A DNA stretch of 64,000 bases from assembly GCF_000732635.1 (NCBI RefSeq), contig NZ_JPMD01000032.1, forward strand, positions 38,801 to 102,800. Reading direction: 5' to 3'. This stretch comes from Clostridium sulfidigenes. Its GTDB lineage: Bacteria; Bacillota; Clostridia; Clostridiales; Clostridiaceae. Position numbers and translations under genes: made by a program. The notes under the pieces are model-generated. The model was not told the DNA's origin, ran no database searches, and saw only the letters and a program-made list of their open reading frames with translations. Of this stretch, positions 36,520 through 44,496 are shown piece by piece (within the stretch, counting starts at the first letter, position 1; every line of letters begins with the position of its first letter).

Positions 36520-36960
36520 ATGAACTATGAAATTGTAAATCTTGAAGAAAAAATTATTGTTGGTGTAAGTGTGACAACAAGCAACGAAGATCCTAAAATG
36601 GGTGAGAAAATCGGCAAGCTTTGGGTTGATTTATATCAAGGTGGCGTCAATGCAAAAATCAAGAATAAAGTAAATGAATATGCAATTGGACTTTATTCCG
36701 ATTATAAAGAAGACAGTTATCTTGTTACCGCAGGCAACGAAGTATCAAAATCAGAAAACAGTGAGTTTACAACAAAGATCATTCCTGCTGGGAAATATGC
36801 AAAATTCTCTGTCCATGGACACATGGAAACAGCAGTAGCAAAGGCTTGGGGCGAAATTTGGAAAATGGACTTAGACAGAAGCTTTACAGGTGACTTTGAG
36901 GAATACCTAAACAGTGACTTTGAAAATGCAGATATTGATATTTATATCGCATTAAAATAA
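36520..36960 (+). CDS. GyrI-like effector-binding protein
   Basis: Protein of 146 aa with the AraC/GyrI-type small-molecule-binding fold: NYEIVNLEEKIIVGVSVTTS, GLYSDYKEDSYLVTAG, IIPAGKYAKFSVHGHM and RSFTGDFEEYL. Start at ATG 36520 after ATGGAGG; the longer frame from 36466 is not supported. In operon order after the WYL regulator. Confidence 0.85.
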   Translation: MNYEIVNLEEKIIVGVSVTTSNEDPKMGEKIGKLWVDLYQGGVNAKIKNKVNEYAIGLYSDYKEDSYLVTAGNEVSKSENSEFTTKIIPAGKYAKFSVHGHMETAVAKAWGEIWKMDLDRSFTGDFEEYLNSDFENADIDIYIALK

Positions 36961-37430
36961 CTGATACTGAAGATTTTATGTGGCATATGACTAATCTAAG
37001 AAATTATATGGAATTATCTACAATCCAAGAAAAGAAAACCTGTTGGGAAAATGTTGAGTTAACACCCTTTGGTCAGGCTGGTGGAACAATGTTATTACCT
37101 GGTGGCTACACCTCTCCAGAACGATTTGTTAGAACAGCCTTTCTAAAAACCCATAGTCAAGTACCTAAAGATAGAGTAGATGCAATAATGACTTGTTTCC
37201 ACATTGTGGAGAGTGTTTCAATTCCAAGGGGAATTGTTCTTACAGATAAAGGTACTTTTGATTACACTAAATATACTGCATTTATAAACATAAACACCTG
37301 TGAATATTACTTTAAAACCTATGATAACAGTCAAATAGCGACTACAAGACTAATTAGTGATTATAAGAATTGTACACATCCTATTTTCCTAGGTAATTTA
37401 AAACGTCCTGTTACCTTTGAAAAGCTTTAG
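36961..37430 (+). pseudogene. C-terminal fragment of a choloylglycine hydrolase / penicillin V acylase family enzyme
   Basis: NLRNYMELS, LTPFGQAGGTMLLPGGYTSPERFVR, CFHIVESVSIPRG and YYFKTYDNSQIATTRL are diagnostic for bile salt hydrolase/penicillin V acylase Ntn-hydrolases. The N-terminal half, with the catalytic Cys2, is missing. Frame continues upstream without a start. Therefore a truncated, presumably inactive gene. Confidence 0.72.
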
Positions 37431-37493
37431 AATTTGTTTTTTTTGCCCTACCTAATACCTTTGGTAGAACAGATTCTACCTAAACTTGAAAGT

Positions 37494-37545
37494 TCTAAAC
37501 CTATCCCATTAATGGGGTAAGTTTAGGCCTCTTTCCTTTTCTAAT
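37494..37545 (+). terminator. Terminator after BSH fragment
   Basis: Hairpin CTAAAC...TCCCA-TTAA-TGGGG...GTTTAG followed by a pyrimidine-rich tail. It lies between convergent genes. Confidence 0.6.
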
Positions 37546-37559
37546 TAATAGCGCTCTTA

Positions 37560-38447
37560 CTATTCCCTTTCATCTGCACCACCATACAATTCCAAATTGT
37601 GTAAACTACTATGAACTTTCCTTTTATAACAGTTAGTTTTTATTAAAGTTTCAGATAAATAACAGCTTAAACTAACTAACAATATATCAATACCAAGTCT
37701 TAGAAGTGTATCAATAAACGCCCCCGAAAATATAATTGGGACAAAAATAAGAAAGGCAAACCAATTAATCCCGAATATTGTAATCCCAAATTTTATTGCA
37801 CTTAAAGGCTTTGATTGTGATTTAGTAGTATTACCTAATAATAAATATGAGATACCTATACATGTACCCATTAATAAAGTCCAAATAAAAGTAAAATAAG
37901 GTCTTTTCTCATAACCTGAATCTATAATTTTTGTAAAATAGAAAAAGTAACGTCCAAATAAAAAGATTATAGAAAAAATGAAAATAGATAAAAATATGTT
38001 ACCGCTATTAAAAGGCCTCTTCTTTTGTTTAATATGACTGGAATCACTTGTAAATTTACCTAATAATAATCCCATCAATACTATCGGTCCAGCATCACAA
38101 ATTCCCATTACAATTTCATGTGTTAAAGTATTACCCGATAAAGAAACACCTTCCATCATACCCCATAACCACAATAAGCCTATTGCACTACCATATCGCA
38201 GCCCTTTTCCACTCTTTATTCCTAGAATTTTATCTTCATATCTATAAAACACATAGGCTACACTGGAAAAAGCAACCAGAATCCATACCGTAGCTGCTCC
38301 AACAGCTCCAATAGTTTTAACAAGAAAACTGAAGTTTGCAATTTTAGGAAAAGGACTAATCTCCGAAGTTATTCCATGAAGTGTCATATCAAGTATAGAA
38401 CAAATAATAACTATAGCTATATATTCTATTAATTTAACAATTTTCAT
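37560..38447 (-). CDS. Unknown multi-pass membrane protein
   Basis: Protein of 295 aa with seven or eight hydrophobic segments spread through the chain and a short charged C-terminus (YGGADERE). No recognised family. The ATG at 38447 follows AGGAGGAGCTTAA. Promoter in the module copy at 38595. Confidence 0.68.
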   Translation of the reverse strand: MKIVKLIEYIAIVIICSILDMTLHGITSEISPFPKIANFSFLVKTIGAVGAATVWILVAFSSVAYVFYRYEDKILGIKSGKGLRYGSAIGLLWLWGMMEGVSLSGNTLTHEIVMGICDAGPIVLMGLLLGKFTSDSSHIKQKKRPFNSGNIFLSIFIFSIIFLFGRYFFYFTKIIDSGYEKRPYFTFIWTLLMGTCIGISYLLLGNTTKSQSKPLSAIKFGITIFGINWFAFLIFVPIIFSGAFIDTLLRLGIDILLVSLSCYLSETLIKTNCYKRKVHSSLHNLELYGGADERE

Positions 38448-38594
38448 TTAAGCTCCTCCTTTATTATAATTGATATTTATAATATTACTCCTTCATCTTT
38501 TTCAATTTTATTATTCTATTTATAACAATGTACCTTTTGTCTTGATATTGCTTTACCTTATCCTTATTATTTAAATTTAATCAATAACATCTTT

Positions 38595-38690
38595 ATTGTA
38601 TCACCTCACTCTCCACTGCTCAATAAATCTATACCATATCAAGAAATATTTCCTTTATTTATCCTATGACTATATAAAAAAATCATCATA
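38595..38690 (-). repeat. Dispersed terminator-promoter module, copy 6
   Basis: Core and promoter are kept (-35 TTGAGC 38623-38618, 17-base spacer, -10 TACAAT 38600-38595), but the hairpin arm has decayed to a TGATGATTTTTTT remnant. It drives the membrane protein at 38447 with a 150-base leader. The rest of 38448-38810 holds no gene. Confidence 0.72.
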
Positions 38691-38810
38691 TTTATGTAAT
38701 TATATTGTTTTTTTACAATTAATGATATAATTTGTATGTAAATAATCTATGATTTATTATATTACAGTTAGATACTATTGTGTATAAAACATACAGGGGG
38801 TTAAGTTTCA

Positions 38811-39083
38811 ATGAATAATAAACAAGTTATGAGTCTGATAGGAAAATGTGGTTTTTATTGTGGTAGTTGTCCAGATTATATTCAAGGCGATTGTACTGGT
38901 TGCCGTACAGCACATCAAAAAGGAGATTGCTATACTTTTGATTGTGTGGATATACATAAAATAGAGTTTTGTGGAACTTGCAATAAATTTCCATGCAATG
39001 AAATAATGACAAGAGATAAAGCAACTGTTTTAGATACAAGATGGTTGCAATGGAAAGCAACAAAGAGAATTACTAAAAAATAG
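38811..39083 (+). CDS. DUF3795-family cysteine-rich protein
   Basis: Protein of 90 aa with ten cysteines: GKCGFYCGSCPDYIQGDCTGCRTAHQKGDCYTFDCV and FCGTCNKFPCNE. Metal or Fe-S binding is likely. AGGGGG precedes ATG. Function unknown. Confidence 0.82.
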   Translation: MNNKQVMSLIGKCGFYCGSCPDYIQGDCTGCRTAHQKGDCYTFDCVDIHKIEFCGTCNKFPCNEIMTRDKATVLDTRWLQWKATKRITKK

Positions 39084-39177
39084 GCATAATGCGTTAACTT
39101 ATATATTTTTTCAAACTCATTCTTCTCCTACATTTACAAAACAAATACTAAAGTTTAGTATGGAGCTATCAATATTT

Positions 39178-39301
39178 ATTTTCCATTTCCCATGGGTTTA
39201 AGTATAGAATTTAAGTAACTTATTAATAATTTTTCATTCTCTTTTACTCCAAATATTTTTTAAAATACAACATCATTTTTAAGGCTTAATAATTTGTTCA
39301 T
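39178..39301 (-). pseudogene. N-terminal remnant of an Rpn nuclease gene
   Basis: Matches the first about 40 codons of the Rpn gene at 28652, including its upstream AGGAGGAA. A CAA codon has become TAA in KNDVVFQKIFG, and the sequence breaks off after about 41 codons. Confidence 0.7.
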
Positions 39302-39404
39302 GCTTAAATTCCTCCTAAATCTATTACTATTTAAATTATTAACACAAACACTTACTCTTATTTTAAAAATATTTATTATGGCTCAAATTAAAATAAGAGT
39401 ATAT

Positions 39405-39475
39405 CATAAAAAACAGCAGAATTCTAAAATTCTACTGCTTCTACATATTCCTTATTATCTAGTTTTGTTCACATG
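39405..39475 (-). repeat. Half module (terminator hairpin and Rpn-type flank)
   Basis: Hairpin 39414-39439 and part of the Rpn 3' flank. The promoter half is lost. Confidence 0.6.
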
Positions 39476-39642
39476 AAATTCAAATTATCTATTATCAATC
39501 TTGATGAATAAGAGGCTTATTAACACAATTTATATACAGTATAATACATATAATATAATTATATAGTAGTCAAAGATATTTATTATGTATTTTATAGTTA
39601 AATCTACCTATTTTCTTGTTCATCTCTCAAATATATGAACTC

Positions 39643-39872
39643 TTACCTTTTAAGTATCCCATATATTATTTGTCTTCTGTGCTTTGGTGCAAATACTATG
39701 TGATATTTACAATTCCATTTACTATGTGCTAGACTATTATTATCCGTATGGATATCCCTCCTTGATTTCAGATGTGGTTGGCAAACCTACTTCTATTTTA
39801 ACAAAGAGGGTTCCTTTTTTTCTACTTATAGCTAAAAGCTTTTTTGAACCACCAGTATAACCAGTGGTATTC
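39643..39872 (-). mobile_element. IS200/IS605-family element remnant (left end and TnpA start)
   Basis: The minus strand encodes SLAHSKWNCKYHIVFAPKHR and RQIIYGILKR, the N-terminus of a Y1 transposase, then a stop at 39643. Upstream are a ribosome site and a palindromic ACCAC...GTGGT end (39847-39872) typical of IS200. The catalytic HUH and Tyr parts are absent. Confidence 0.75.
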
Positions 39873-39873
39873 A

Positions 39874-40353
39874 TTAAACAATCACTTGCCATTCTTCTAT
39901 TAACTTATCAAGACTATATCTTGCATTTGCAGGACTAGCTGATGGAAGTTTAATAGCTTCTATTCCTGTTTTTTTTAATGAATATTTATTATAAAGTTGA
40001 TATGCCTTGCCACCATTAACATATATCTTTTTAATATTGCTATTATCTAAAATACTAGTTAAATCTGATGGCACTACATTTTTAATACTAGAATCACTTG
40101 AACCTATGATATCACAAGAAGCTATTGTATCCCATATTGCAATATTATTTTCTAATAACATTTTCTTTTTTTCCTCAATAGTTCTATATTCAGAGCATCG
40201 AGTTATTGCTCCAATAACTTTCCAAAATCTATTTTGTGGATGACCATAATAAAAATCCGACTCTCTTGATTTAACAGATGGCAATGTTCCTAAAATAAGA
40301 ATTTTTGAATTTTTATCAAATACAGCTTTAAAAGTATGCTCTACATGCTTCAT
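39874..40353 (-). CDS. DNA-deoxyinosine glycosylase (uracil-DNA glycosylase family 6)
   Basis: Removes hypoxanthine (deaminated adenine) from DNA. The 159-aa chain has ILILGTLPSVKSRESDFYYGHPQNRFWKVIG, AIWDTIASCDIIGSSDSSI and LPSASPANARYSL, matching the family 6 (HDG) pattern. It starts MKHVEHTFKAVFDKNSKI after GGAGAG. It ends against the IS200 remnant. Confidence 0.88.
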   Translation of the reverse strand: MKHVEHTFKAVFDKNSKILILGTLPSVKSRESDFYYGHPQNRFWKVIGAITRCSEYRTIEEKKKMLLENNIAIWDTIASCDIIGSSDSSIKNVVPSDLTSILDNSNIKKIYVNGGKAYQLYNKYSLKKTGIEAIKLPSASPANARYSLDKLIEEWQVIV

Positions 40354-40409
40354 AACTCTCTCCTTTATAATTAACTTTTAAAATTATTATTATCAATTTT
40401 ACTTAAAAG

Positions 40410-40763
40410 CTATTTATCATTATTTAATCTTATTAATTGTTCTTTTCCCCACTTAAATAACATTTCCATTATAGGTATTAATGATTTTCCATATTCAGTT
40501 AAAGTATATTCTACCTTTGGCGGAATCTCTTCATAAACTTCCTTATGTATTATGTTATCACTAACTAACTCTTTCAACTGATTACTTAACATTTTATCTG
40601 TAATTCCACTTACAGCTCTTTTTAATTCACCATATCTCATAACTTCACTATCATAAATATGCCATAAAATAACTAGTTTCCATTTCCCTGATATCTGAGT
40701 CATTGCAAATTCCATAGGGCACAGTTCACTACAATTTTTTATTTCTATTTCTTTATTATTCAT
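40410..40763 (-). CDS. HxlR-family transcriptional regulator
   Basis: Protein of 117 aa: CPMEFAMTQISGKWKLVILWHI (conserved Cys), MRYGELKRAVSGITDKMLSNQLKEL and YTLTEYGKSLIPI. Divergently placed to a nitroreductase-family gene 177 bases away, which it likely represses or activates under electrophile or redox stress. Confidence 0.92.
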   Translation of the reverse strand: MNNKEIEIKNCSELCPMEFAMTQISGKWKLVILWHIYDSEVMRYGELKRAVSGITDKMLSNQLKELVSDNIIHKEVYEEIPPKVEYTLTEYGKSLIPIMEMLFKWGKEQLIRLNNDK

Positions 40764-40940
40764 ACAACTCTCCTTTTTGATATCACTATCCTTTTATATA
40801 GTACTTACTTTTAAGTGCATACTTGTTCATATAACAGTATGTTGATATTATTATAGCATACAAGGGCGGCAAACAAGTAAGCCTTTGAAAATTTATAAAA
40901 TTAATATAAACTATTTTTGAATTAAAAGGAGATATATAAT

Positions 40941-41594
40941 ATGAACTTAATAGAAATAATGGAAAGACGTTACTCAACTAAAAAATTTGATAATACAAGA
41001 AAAATTTCAGCAGAAGATATGAAACAAATTAAAGAACTTTTAAGACTTAGTGCTTCAAGCGTTAATACTCAACCATGGCATTTTATAATAGCTTCAAGTG
41101 AGGAAGGTAAAAAACAAATAAGCAAAAGTACTCAAGGATTCTACGCTTTTAATGATGAAAAAGTACTTACTGCATCAGATATAGTTGTACTTTGTGCAAG
41201 AACTTCAATGGATGAAGATTACTTACAACATATCTTAGAAAAAGAAGATCAAGATGGACGTTTTGCTAACGAAGAAATCAAAAATGGTATGCATGGAGGA
41301 CGTAGTACATTTGTTAACTTCCATAAAAATGACTACAATGACTTACAATATTGGATGGATAAACAAGTTTACTTAAATATGGGTAGCTTATTACTTGGTT
41401 CTGCTGCTCTTGGAATAGATGCAGTACCTATGGAAGGATTTGATGTTAAAGTTTTAAATGAAGAATTAGGATTAACTGAAAAAGGATTCACCGCTGTAGC
41501 ATTAGTTCCTTTAGGATACAAAGCTAATGATGATTTCAATGCACAATTACCTAAATCAAGACTTTCTGAAGAAGAAGTATTTACTACAATTTAA
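40941..41594 (+). CDS. NAD(P)H-dependent nitroreductase (NfsB-like)
   Basis: FMN flavoprotein of 217 aa: IEIMERRYSTKKFD, LRLSASSVNTQPWHFIIASS, NMGSLLLGSAALGIDAVPMEGFD and LVPLGYKA. Reduces nitro compounds or quinones with NAD(P)H. AAAGGAG precedes ATG. Codon use is cleaner than its neighbours, which suggests high expression when induced. Divergent HxlR regulator. Confidence 0.9.
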   Translation: MNLIEIMERRYSTKKFDNTRKISAEDMKQIKELLRLSASSVNTQPWHFIIASSEEGKKQISKSTQGFYAFNDEKVLTASDIVVLCARTSMDEDYLQHILEKEDQDGRFANEEIKNGMHGGRSTFVNFHKNDYNDLQYWMDKQVYLNMGSLLLGSAALGIDAVPMEGFDVKVLNEELGLTEKGFTAVALVPLGYKANDDFNAQLPKSRLSEEEVFTTI

Positions 41595-41632
41595 TTAATT
41601 ATCCCCTCATTAATATAACTTACTCTAGATTT

Positions 41633-41682
41633 AAAGAAAGCTAATACAAAAGATTCCCCATTCTTTTATTAGCTTTCTTTTA
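41633..41682. terminator. Bidirectional terminator between nitroreductase and map
   Basis: AAAGAAAGCTAATA...TATTAGCTTTCTTT, a 14-base perfect stem with T runs on both sides, between convergent genes. Confidence 0.85.
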
Positions 41683-41732
41683 TAAGAGATTCCATTTTAC
41701 GTTTCTTTTCCTACAGGCTTTTATCACATGAT

Positions 41733-42602
41733 CTATCTAGCAATTATTTCTATTCCATCTTCAGTTACAAGAATTGTGTGCTCCCATTGTGCTGAAAGAG
41801 AATCGTCATCGGTAAAAACGGTCCACCCGTCATCTTCATCTATAAATATTTCATTACTTCCAGCATTTATCATTGGTTCAATGGTAAATACCATACCAGG
41901 TACTAAAACCATACCTGTTCCTCTTTTTCCCAAATGAGAAACAAATGGTTCTTCATGAATATCTAAGCCTACTCCATGTCCACCGAATTCTCTAACTACT
42001 GAATAACCATTACTTTCTGCGTATTCTTGAATTGCAGCTCCAATGTCTCCTAAGAATCCCCAAGGTTTAACTGCTTCTACGCCTTTATTCAAACATTCTT
42101 TAGTTACTTCAACCAATTTCTTAGCTTCTTCATCTACTTCACCAATCATAAACATCCTTGATGCATCTGAATAATATCCATTAAGGATAGTTGTTGCATC
42201 AACATTTACTATATCACCATTCTTAAGAATTACATTTTTACTAGGTATTCCATGGCACACCACATTATTTATTGATACACAAATACTTTTAGGAAATCCA
42301 TCATAATTAAGAGTAGCTGGAATTCCTCCATTGGATACTGTATATTCATGTGCTAATTTATTTATTTCTTCTGTTGTCATGCCTTCCTTAATGTTTTCAC
42401 TAATTAAGTCTAAAAGACCATTATTAATCTCAGCACTCTTTCTTATTCCTTCAATTTGTGCCCTTGTTTTTATGAGGTTTCTAGTTGGTACTATATGACC
42501 TTTTCTTTTTAAATCACTTAACTTTTCATCAAATTCTAAATGACAGTTTTTATATTTCAATCCACTTTTGCACCAACATAAATCATTTCTATTCAATTTC
42601 AT
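41733..42602 (-). CDS. map: Type I methionine aminopeptidase with N-terminal SEC-C motif
   Basis: Removes the initiator Met from nascent proteins. The 289-aa chain has an N-terminal SEC-C zinc motif (LNRNDLCWCKSGLKYKNCH). The catalytic domain shows NVDATTILNGYYSDASRMF (two metal Asp), GGHGVGLDIHEEP (His) and TIEPMI (Glu). The SEC-C form is usually a second map besides the ribosomal-cluster copy. Confidence 0.93.
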   Translation of the reverse strand: MKLNRNDLCWCKSGLKYKNCHLEFDEKLSDLKRKGHIVPTRNLIKTRAQIEGIRKSAEINNGLLDLISENIKEGMTTEEINKLAHEYTVSNGGIPATLNYDGFPKSICVSINNVVCHGIPSKNVILKNGDIVNVDATTILNGYYSDASRMFMIGEVDEEAKKLVEVTKECLNKGVEAVKPWGFLGDIGAAIQEYAESNGYSVVREFGGHGVGLDIHEEPFVSHLGKRGTGMVLVPGMVFTIEPMINAGSNEIFIDEDDGWTVFTDDDSLSAQWEHTILVTEDGIEIIAR

Positions 42603-42634
42603 AATCTTATTCCTCGCTCATATATTCATTTTAA

Positions 42635-43315
42635 TTATTTAACTGATCCTCCATGGAAATAACATTCATAAACCTTAATATGGTCAAAATATATTTCCTC
42701 ATGCCCTTGAAACCACTTAAATTCTCCATTTATTATACAATGATATTTATACTGGCCATTTTGATAAATAATAGGACCTCTATATGGATTCTCCTTAGTT
42801 ACTAAACTCAAAACTTCCTTCAAAAAACTCCCTGAAAATCTTTCATCTAAAACTCTCCCAATATAATTCATTGACCAAAATGGAATATCATCTTGCCATA
42901 TTGCTTCCTCTCCTGCAAACTTCTCTCCACCTATATATGTATCTATATATTTTAAAGTTCCTTCTGTATATTCTAAGTCATGAGAATTTGGTCTTGAATA
43001 TTCACTCTCTGTCCCCTCTCCAGCATATGTAGCTTTTTTAGCCCTACATAAGAAATCAATTATGCCTTCATTTATATTATTATCTTTATTCTCTTCTATA
43101 TATAAACGGCAATTTTCTTCATAATCATTCACTAATTTATCAATACTTACTTTAAAATAATCACTTAATGCAATTAGTCTGGCTATATCAGGATAAGATT
43201 GCCCTACTTCCCATTTTGCAACTGCTTGCCTTGATATCCCTAAAACTTCAGCTAACTTTTCTTGTGATAGACCCTTTGCTTTTCTAAGTGTTTGCAATTG
43301 TTCTTGAAAACTCAT
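42635..43315 (-). CDS. XRE-family regulator with DUF5680 domain
   Basis: Protein of 226 aa. HTH_3 at 5-60 (LRKAKGLSQEKLAEVLGISRQAVAKWEVGQSYPDIARL). C-terminal DUF5680 at about 85-220 (YAGEGTESEYSRPNSHDLEYTEG, YIDTYIGGEKFAGEEAIW, YECYFHGGS). It lies 32 bases upstream of map on the same strand, so it may be co-transcribed. Effector unknown. Confidence 0.88.
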   Translation of the reverse strand: MSFQEQLQTLRKAKGLSQEKLAEVLGISRQAVAKWEVGQSYPDIARLIALSDYFKVSIDKLVNDYEENCRLYIEENKDNNINEGIIDFLCRAKKATYAGEGTESEYSRPNSHDLEYTEGTLKYIDTYIGGEKFAGEEAIWQDDIPFWSMNYIGRVLDERFSGSFLKEVLSLVTKENPYRGPIIYQNGQYKYHCIINGEFKWFQGHEEIYFDHIKVYECYFHGGSVK

Positions 43316-43702
43316 TGTTTAATCACCTCTTGTATAAGTATACTGATAATATTATCATCTTTCTACCAATTAAGTATAACAAATTTGACAACCTAAAGTT
43401 GCTTTAAATAAAAAAGTAATTTTAATACTGTTAAATCATATCTTTCTTATTACTTTTATAATATATATTTATTTTCTATAATTTACCAATTGTTTTAAAC
43501 TATATTGTAAAAAAATTAAATTAGTGTTAGTATAGTTATTACTAAAACAAATATAGTAAATATAGTAAATTATAAAAACAGATTCTTAATGTAGTCGCAA
43601 TTTTTTCGTATTAATCAATTTAAATCCAACTACTAGGTTATAGAAATATACGGCTATATATTTATAACTTAAATATATTTAAGATTAGAGGAGGAAAATA
43701 AT
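43316..43702. other. Divergent promoter region of XRE/map and clpP1-like genes
   Basis: No ORF supported. Tandem ATATAGTAA units at about 43550-43572 may be part of a promoter or operator. AGAGGAGGAAAATAAT precedes the clpP-like ATG. Confidence 0.4.
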
Positions 43703-44296
43703 ATGATTTTTTATAGTAAAGAGAGCGAAAAAGAGGAAATTTCAAAAGACACACCCAATATAGTCATGGAAAAATTATTGAAATCAAGAACTATAGTTAT
43801 TTCTGGTGAGATTAATCAATCTTTAGCAGAAAAAGTAGTTACTCAACTTTTAATCCTTGAAGAAATGGGAAATGACCCTATTAAAATATTTATAAATAGT
43901 CAAGGAGGGCATGTTGAAGCTGGAGATACAATACATGATATGATAAAGTTCATTACCCCAAAAGTTATAATGATAGGTACAGGTTGGGTAGCAAGTGCTG
44001 GTATAACAATTTATCTTGCAGCTAATAAAGAAAATAGATATTCTCTTCCTAATACAAGATATATGATTCATCAACCATTAGGAGGATTTAATGGTCCAGC
44101 TACAGACATCGGTATTGAAGCTGAAGAAATATTAAGAGTTCGTAAAAGAATTAATAAAATTATAAGTGAAGCTACTGGTCAACCACTAGAAAGAGTTGAA
44201 AAAGACACTGATAGAAACTATTGGTTAAGTTCTGATGATGCTATAACATATGGTATAGTCAATAAAATAATATCAAATCATTCTGATTTGAAGTAA
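43703..44296 (+). CDS. clpP: ClpP1-type peptidase subunit with Ser-His-Asn triad
   Basis: Protein of 197 aa, full-length ClpP fold. Ser98 in GWVASAG (usually GQAAS), His123 in RYMIHQP. The triad's third position reads DTDRNYW, giving Asn172 where most ClpP have Asp. This S98/H123/N172 set is the one described for Listeria ClpP1, a regulatory partner inactive alone but active in mixed rings with ClpP2. The gene stands alone, without clpX, so it is a second paralogue. Its stop overlaps a solo IS256-type end. Confidence 0.9.
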   Translation: MIFYSKESEKEEISKDTPNIVMEKLLKSRTIVISGEINQSLAEKVVTQLLILEEMGNDPIKIFINSQGGHVEAGDTIHDMIKFITPKVIMIGTGWVASAGITIYLAANKENRYSLPNTRYMIHQPLGGFNGPATDIGIEAEEILRVRKRINKIISEATGQPLERVEKDTDRNYWLSSDDAITYGIVNKIISNHSDLK

Positions 44297-44321
44297 TTTA
44301 CAGAGTTTTTTTCACAGGCTC
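44293..44321 (-). repeat. Solo IS256-type terminal inverted repeat
   Basis: The reverse complement is nearly identical (two mismatches in 29) to 63806-63834, the left end of the IS256-family element at the window's right edge. No element adjoins it. It overlaps the clpP stop codon (GTAA). Confidence 0.75.
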
Positions 44322-44354
44322 CGTAGATCCTTTAAAAGTTTAATTTAAAAATTA

Positions 44355-44387
44355 TAAAAACCTCAGTTATTTCTGAGGTTTTTGCTT
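44355..44387. terminator. Terminator hairpin after clpP-like gene
   Basis: AAAAACCTCAG-TTATTT-CTGAGGTTTTT, perfect 11-base stem, T run on both strands; between convergent genes. Confidence 0.9.
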
Positions 44388-44496
44388 TATATCCCATTAT
44401 TCTTATCAACATATTGAACTAACTTAATTCCTTTATTCATTTCTGCCAATCTACCTTTTGTATTAATATTATTTCGCCTTATCCTTTAACATTTAA

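Noticed and set aside
2717..39475. Integron attC sites as an explanation of the repeats
   Set aside because: The hairpins end in T runs and are followed by promoters; no attC core sites or integrase gene are visible. They behave as terminator plus promoter.
40786..40977. 63-codon minus ORF between HxlR and nitroreductase
   Set aside because: Covers the divergent promoter and the nitroreductase start; no ribosome site and no family.
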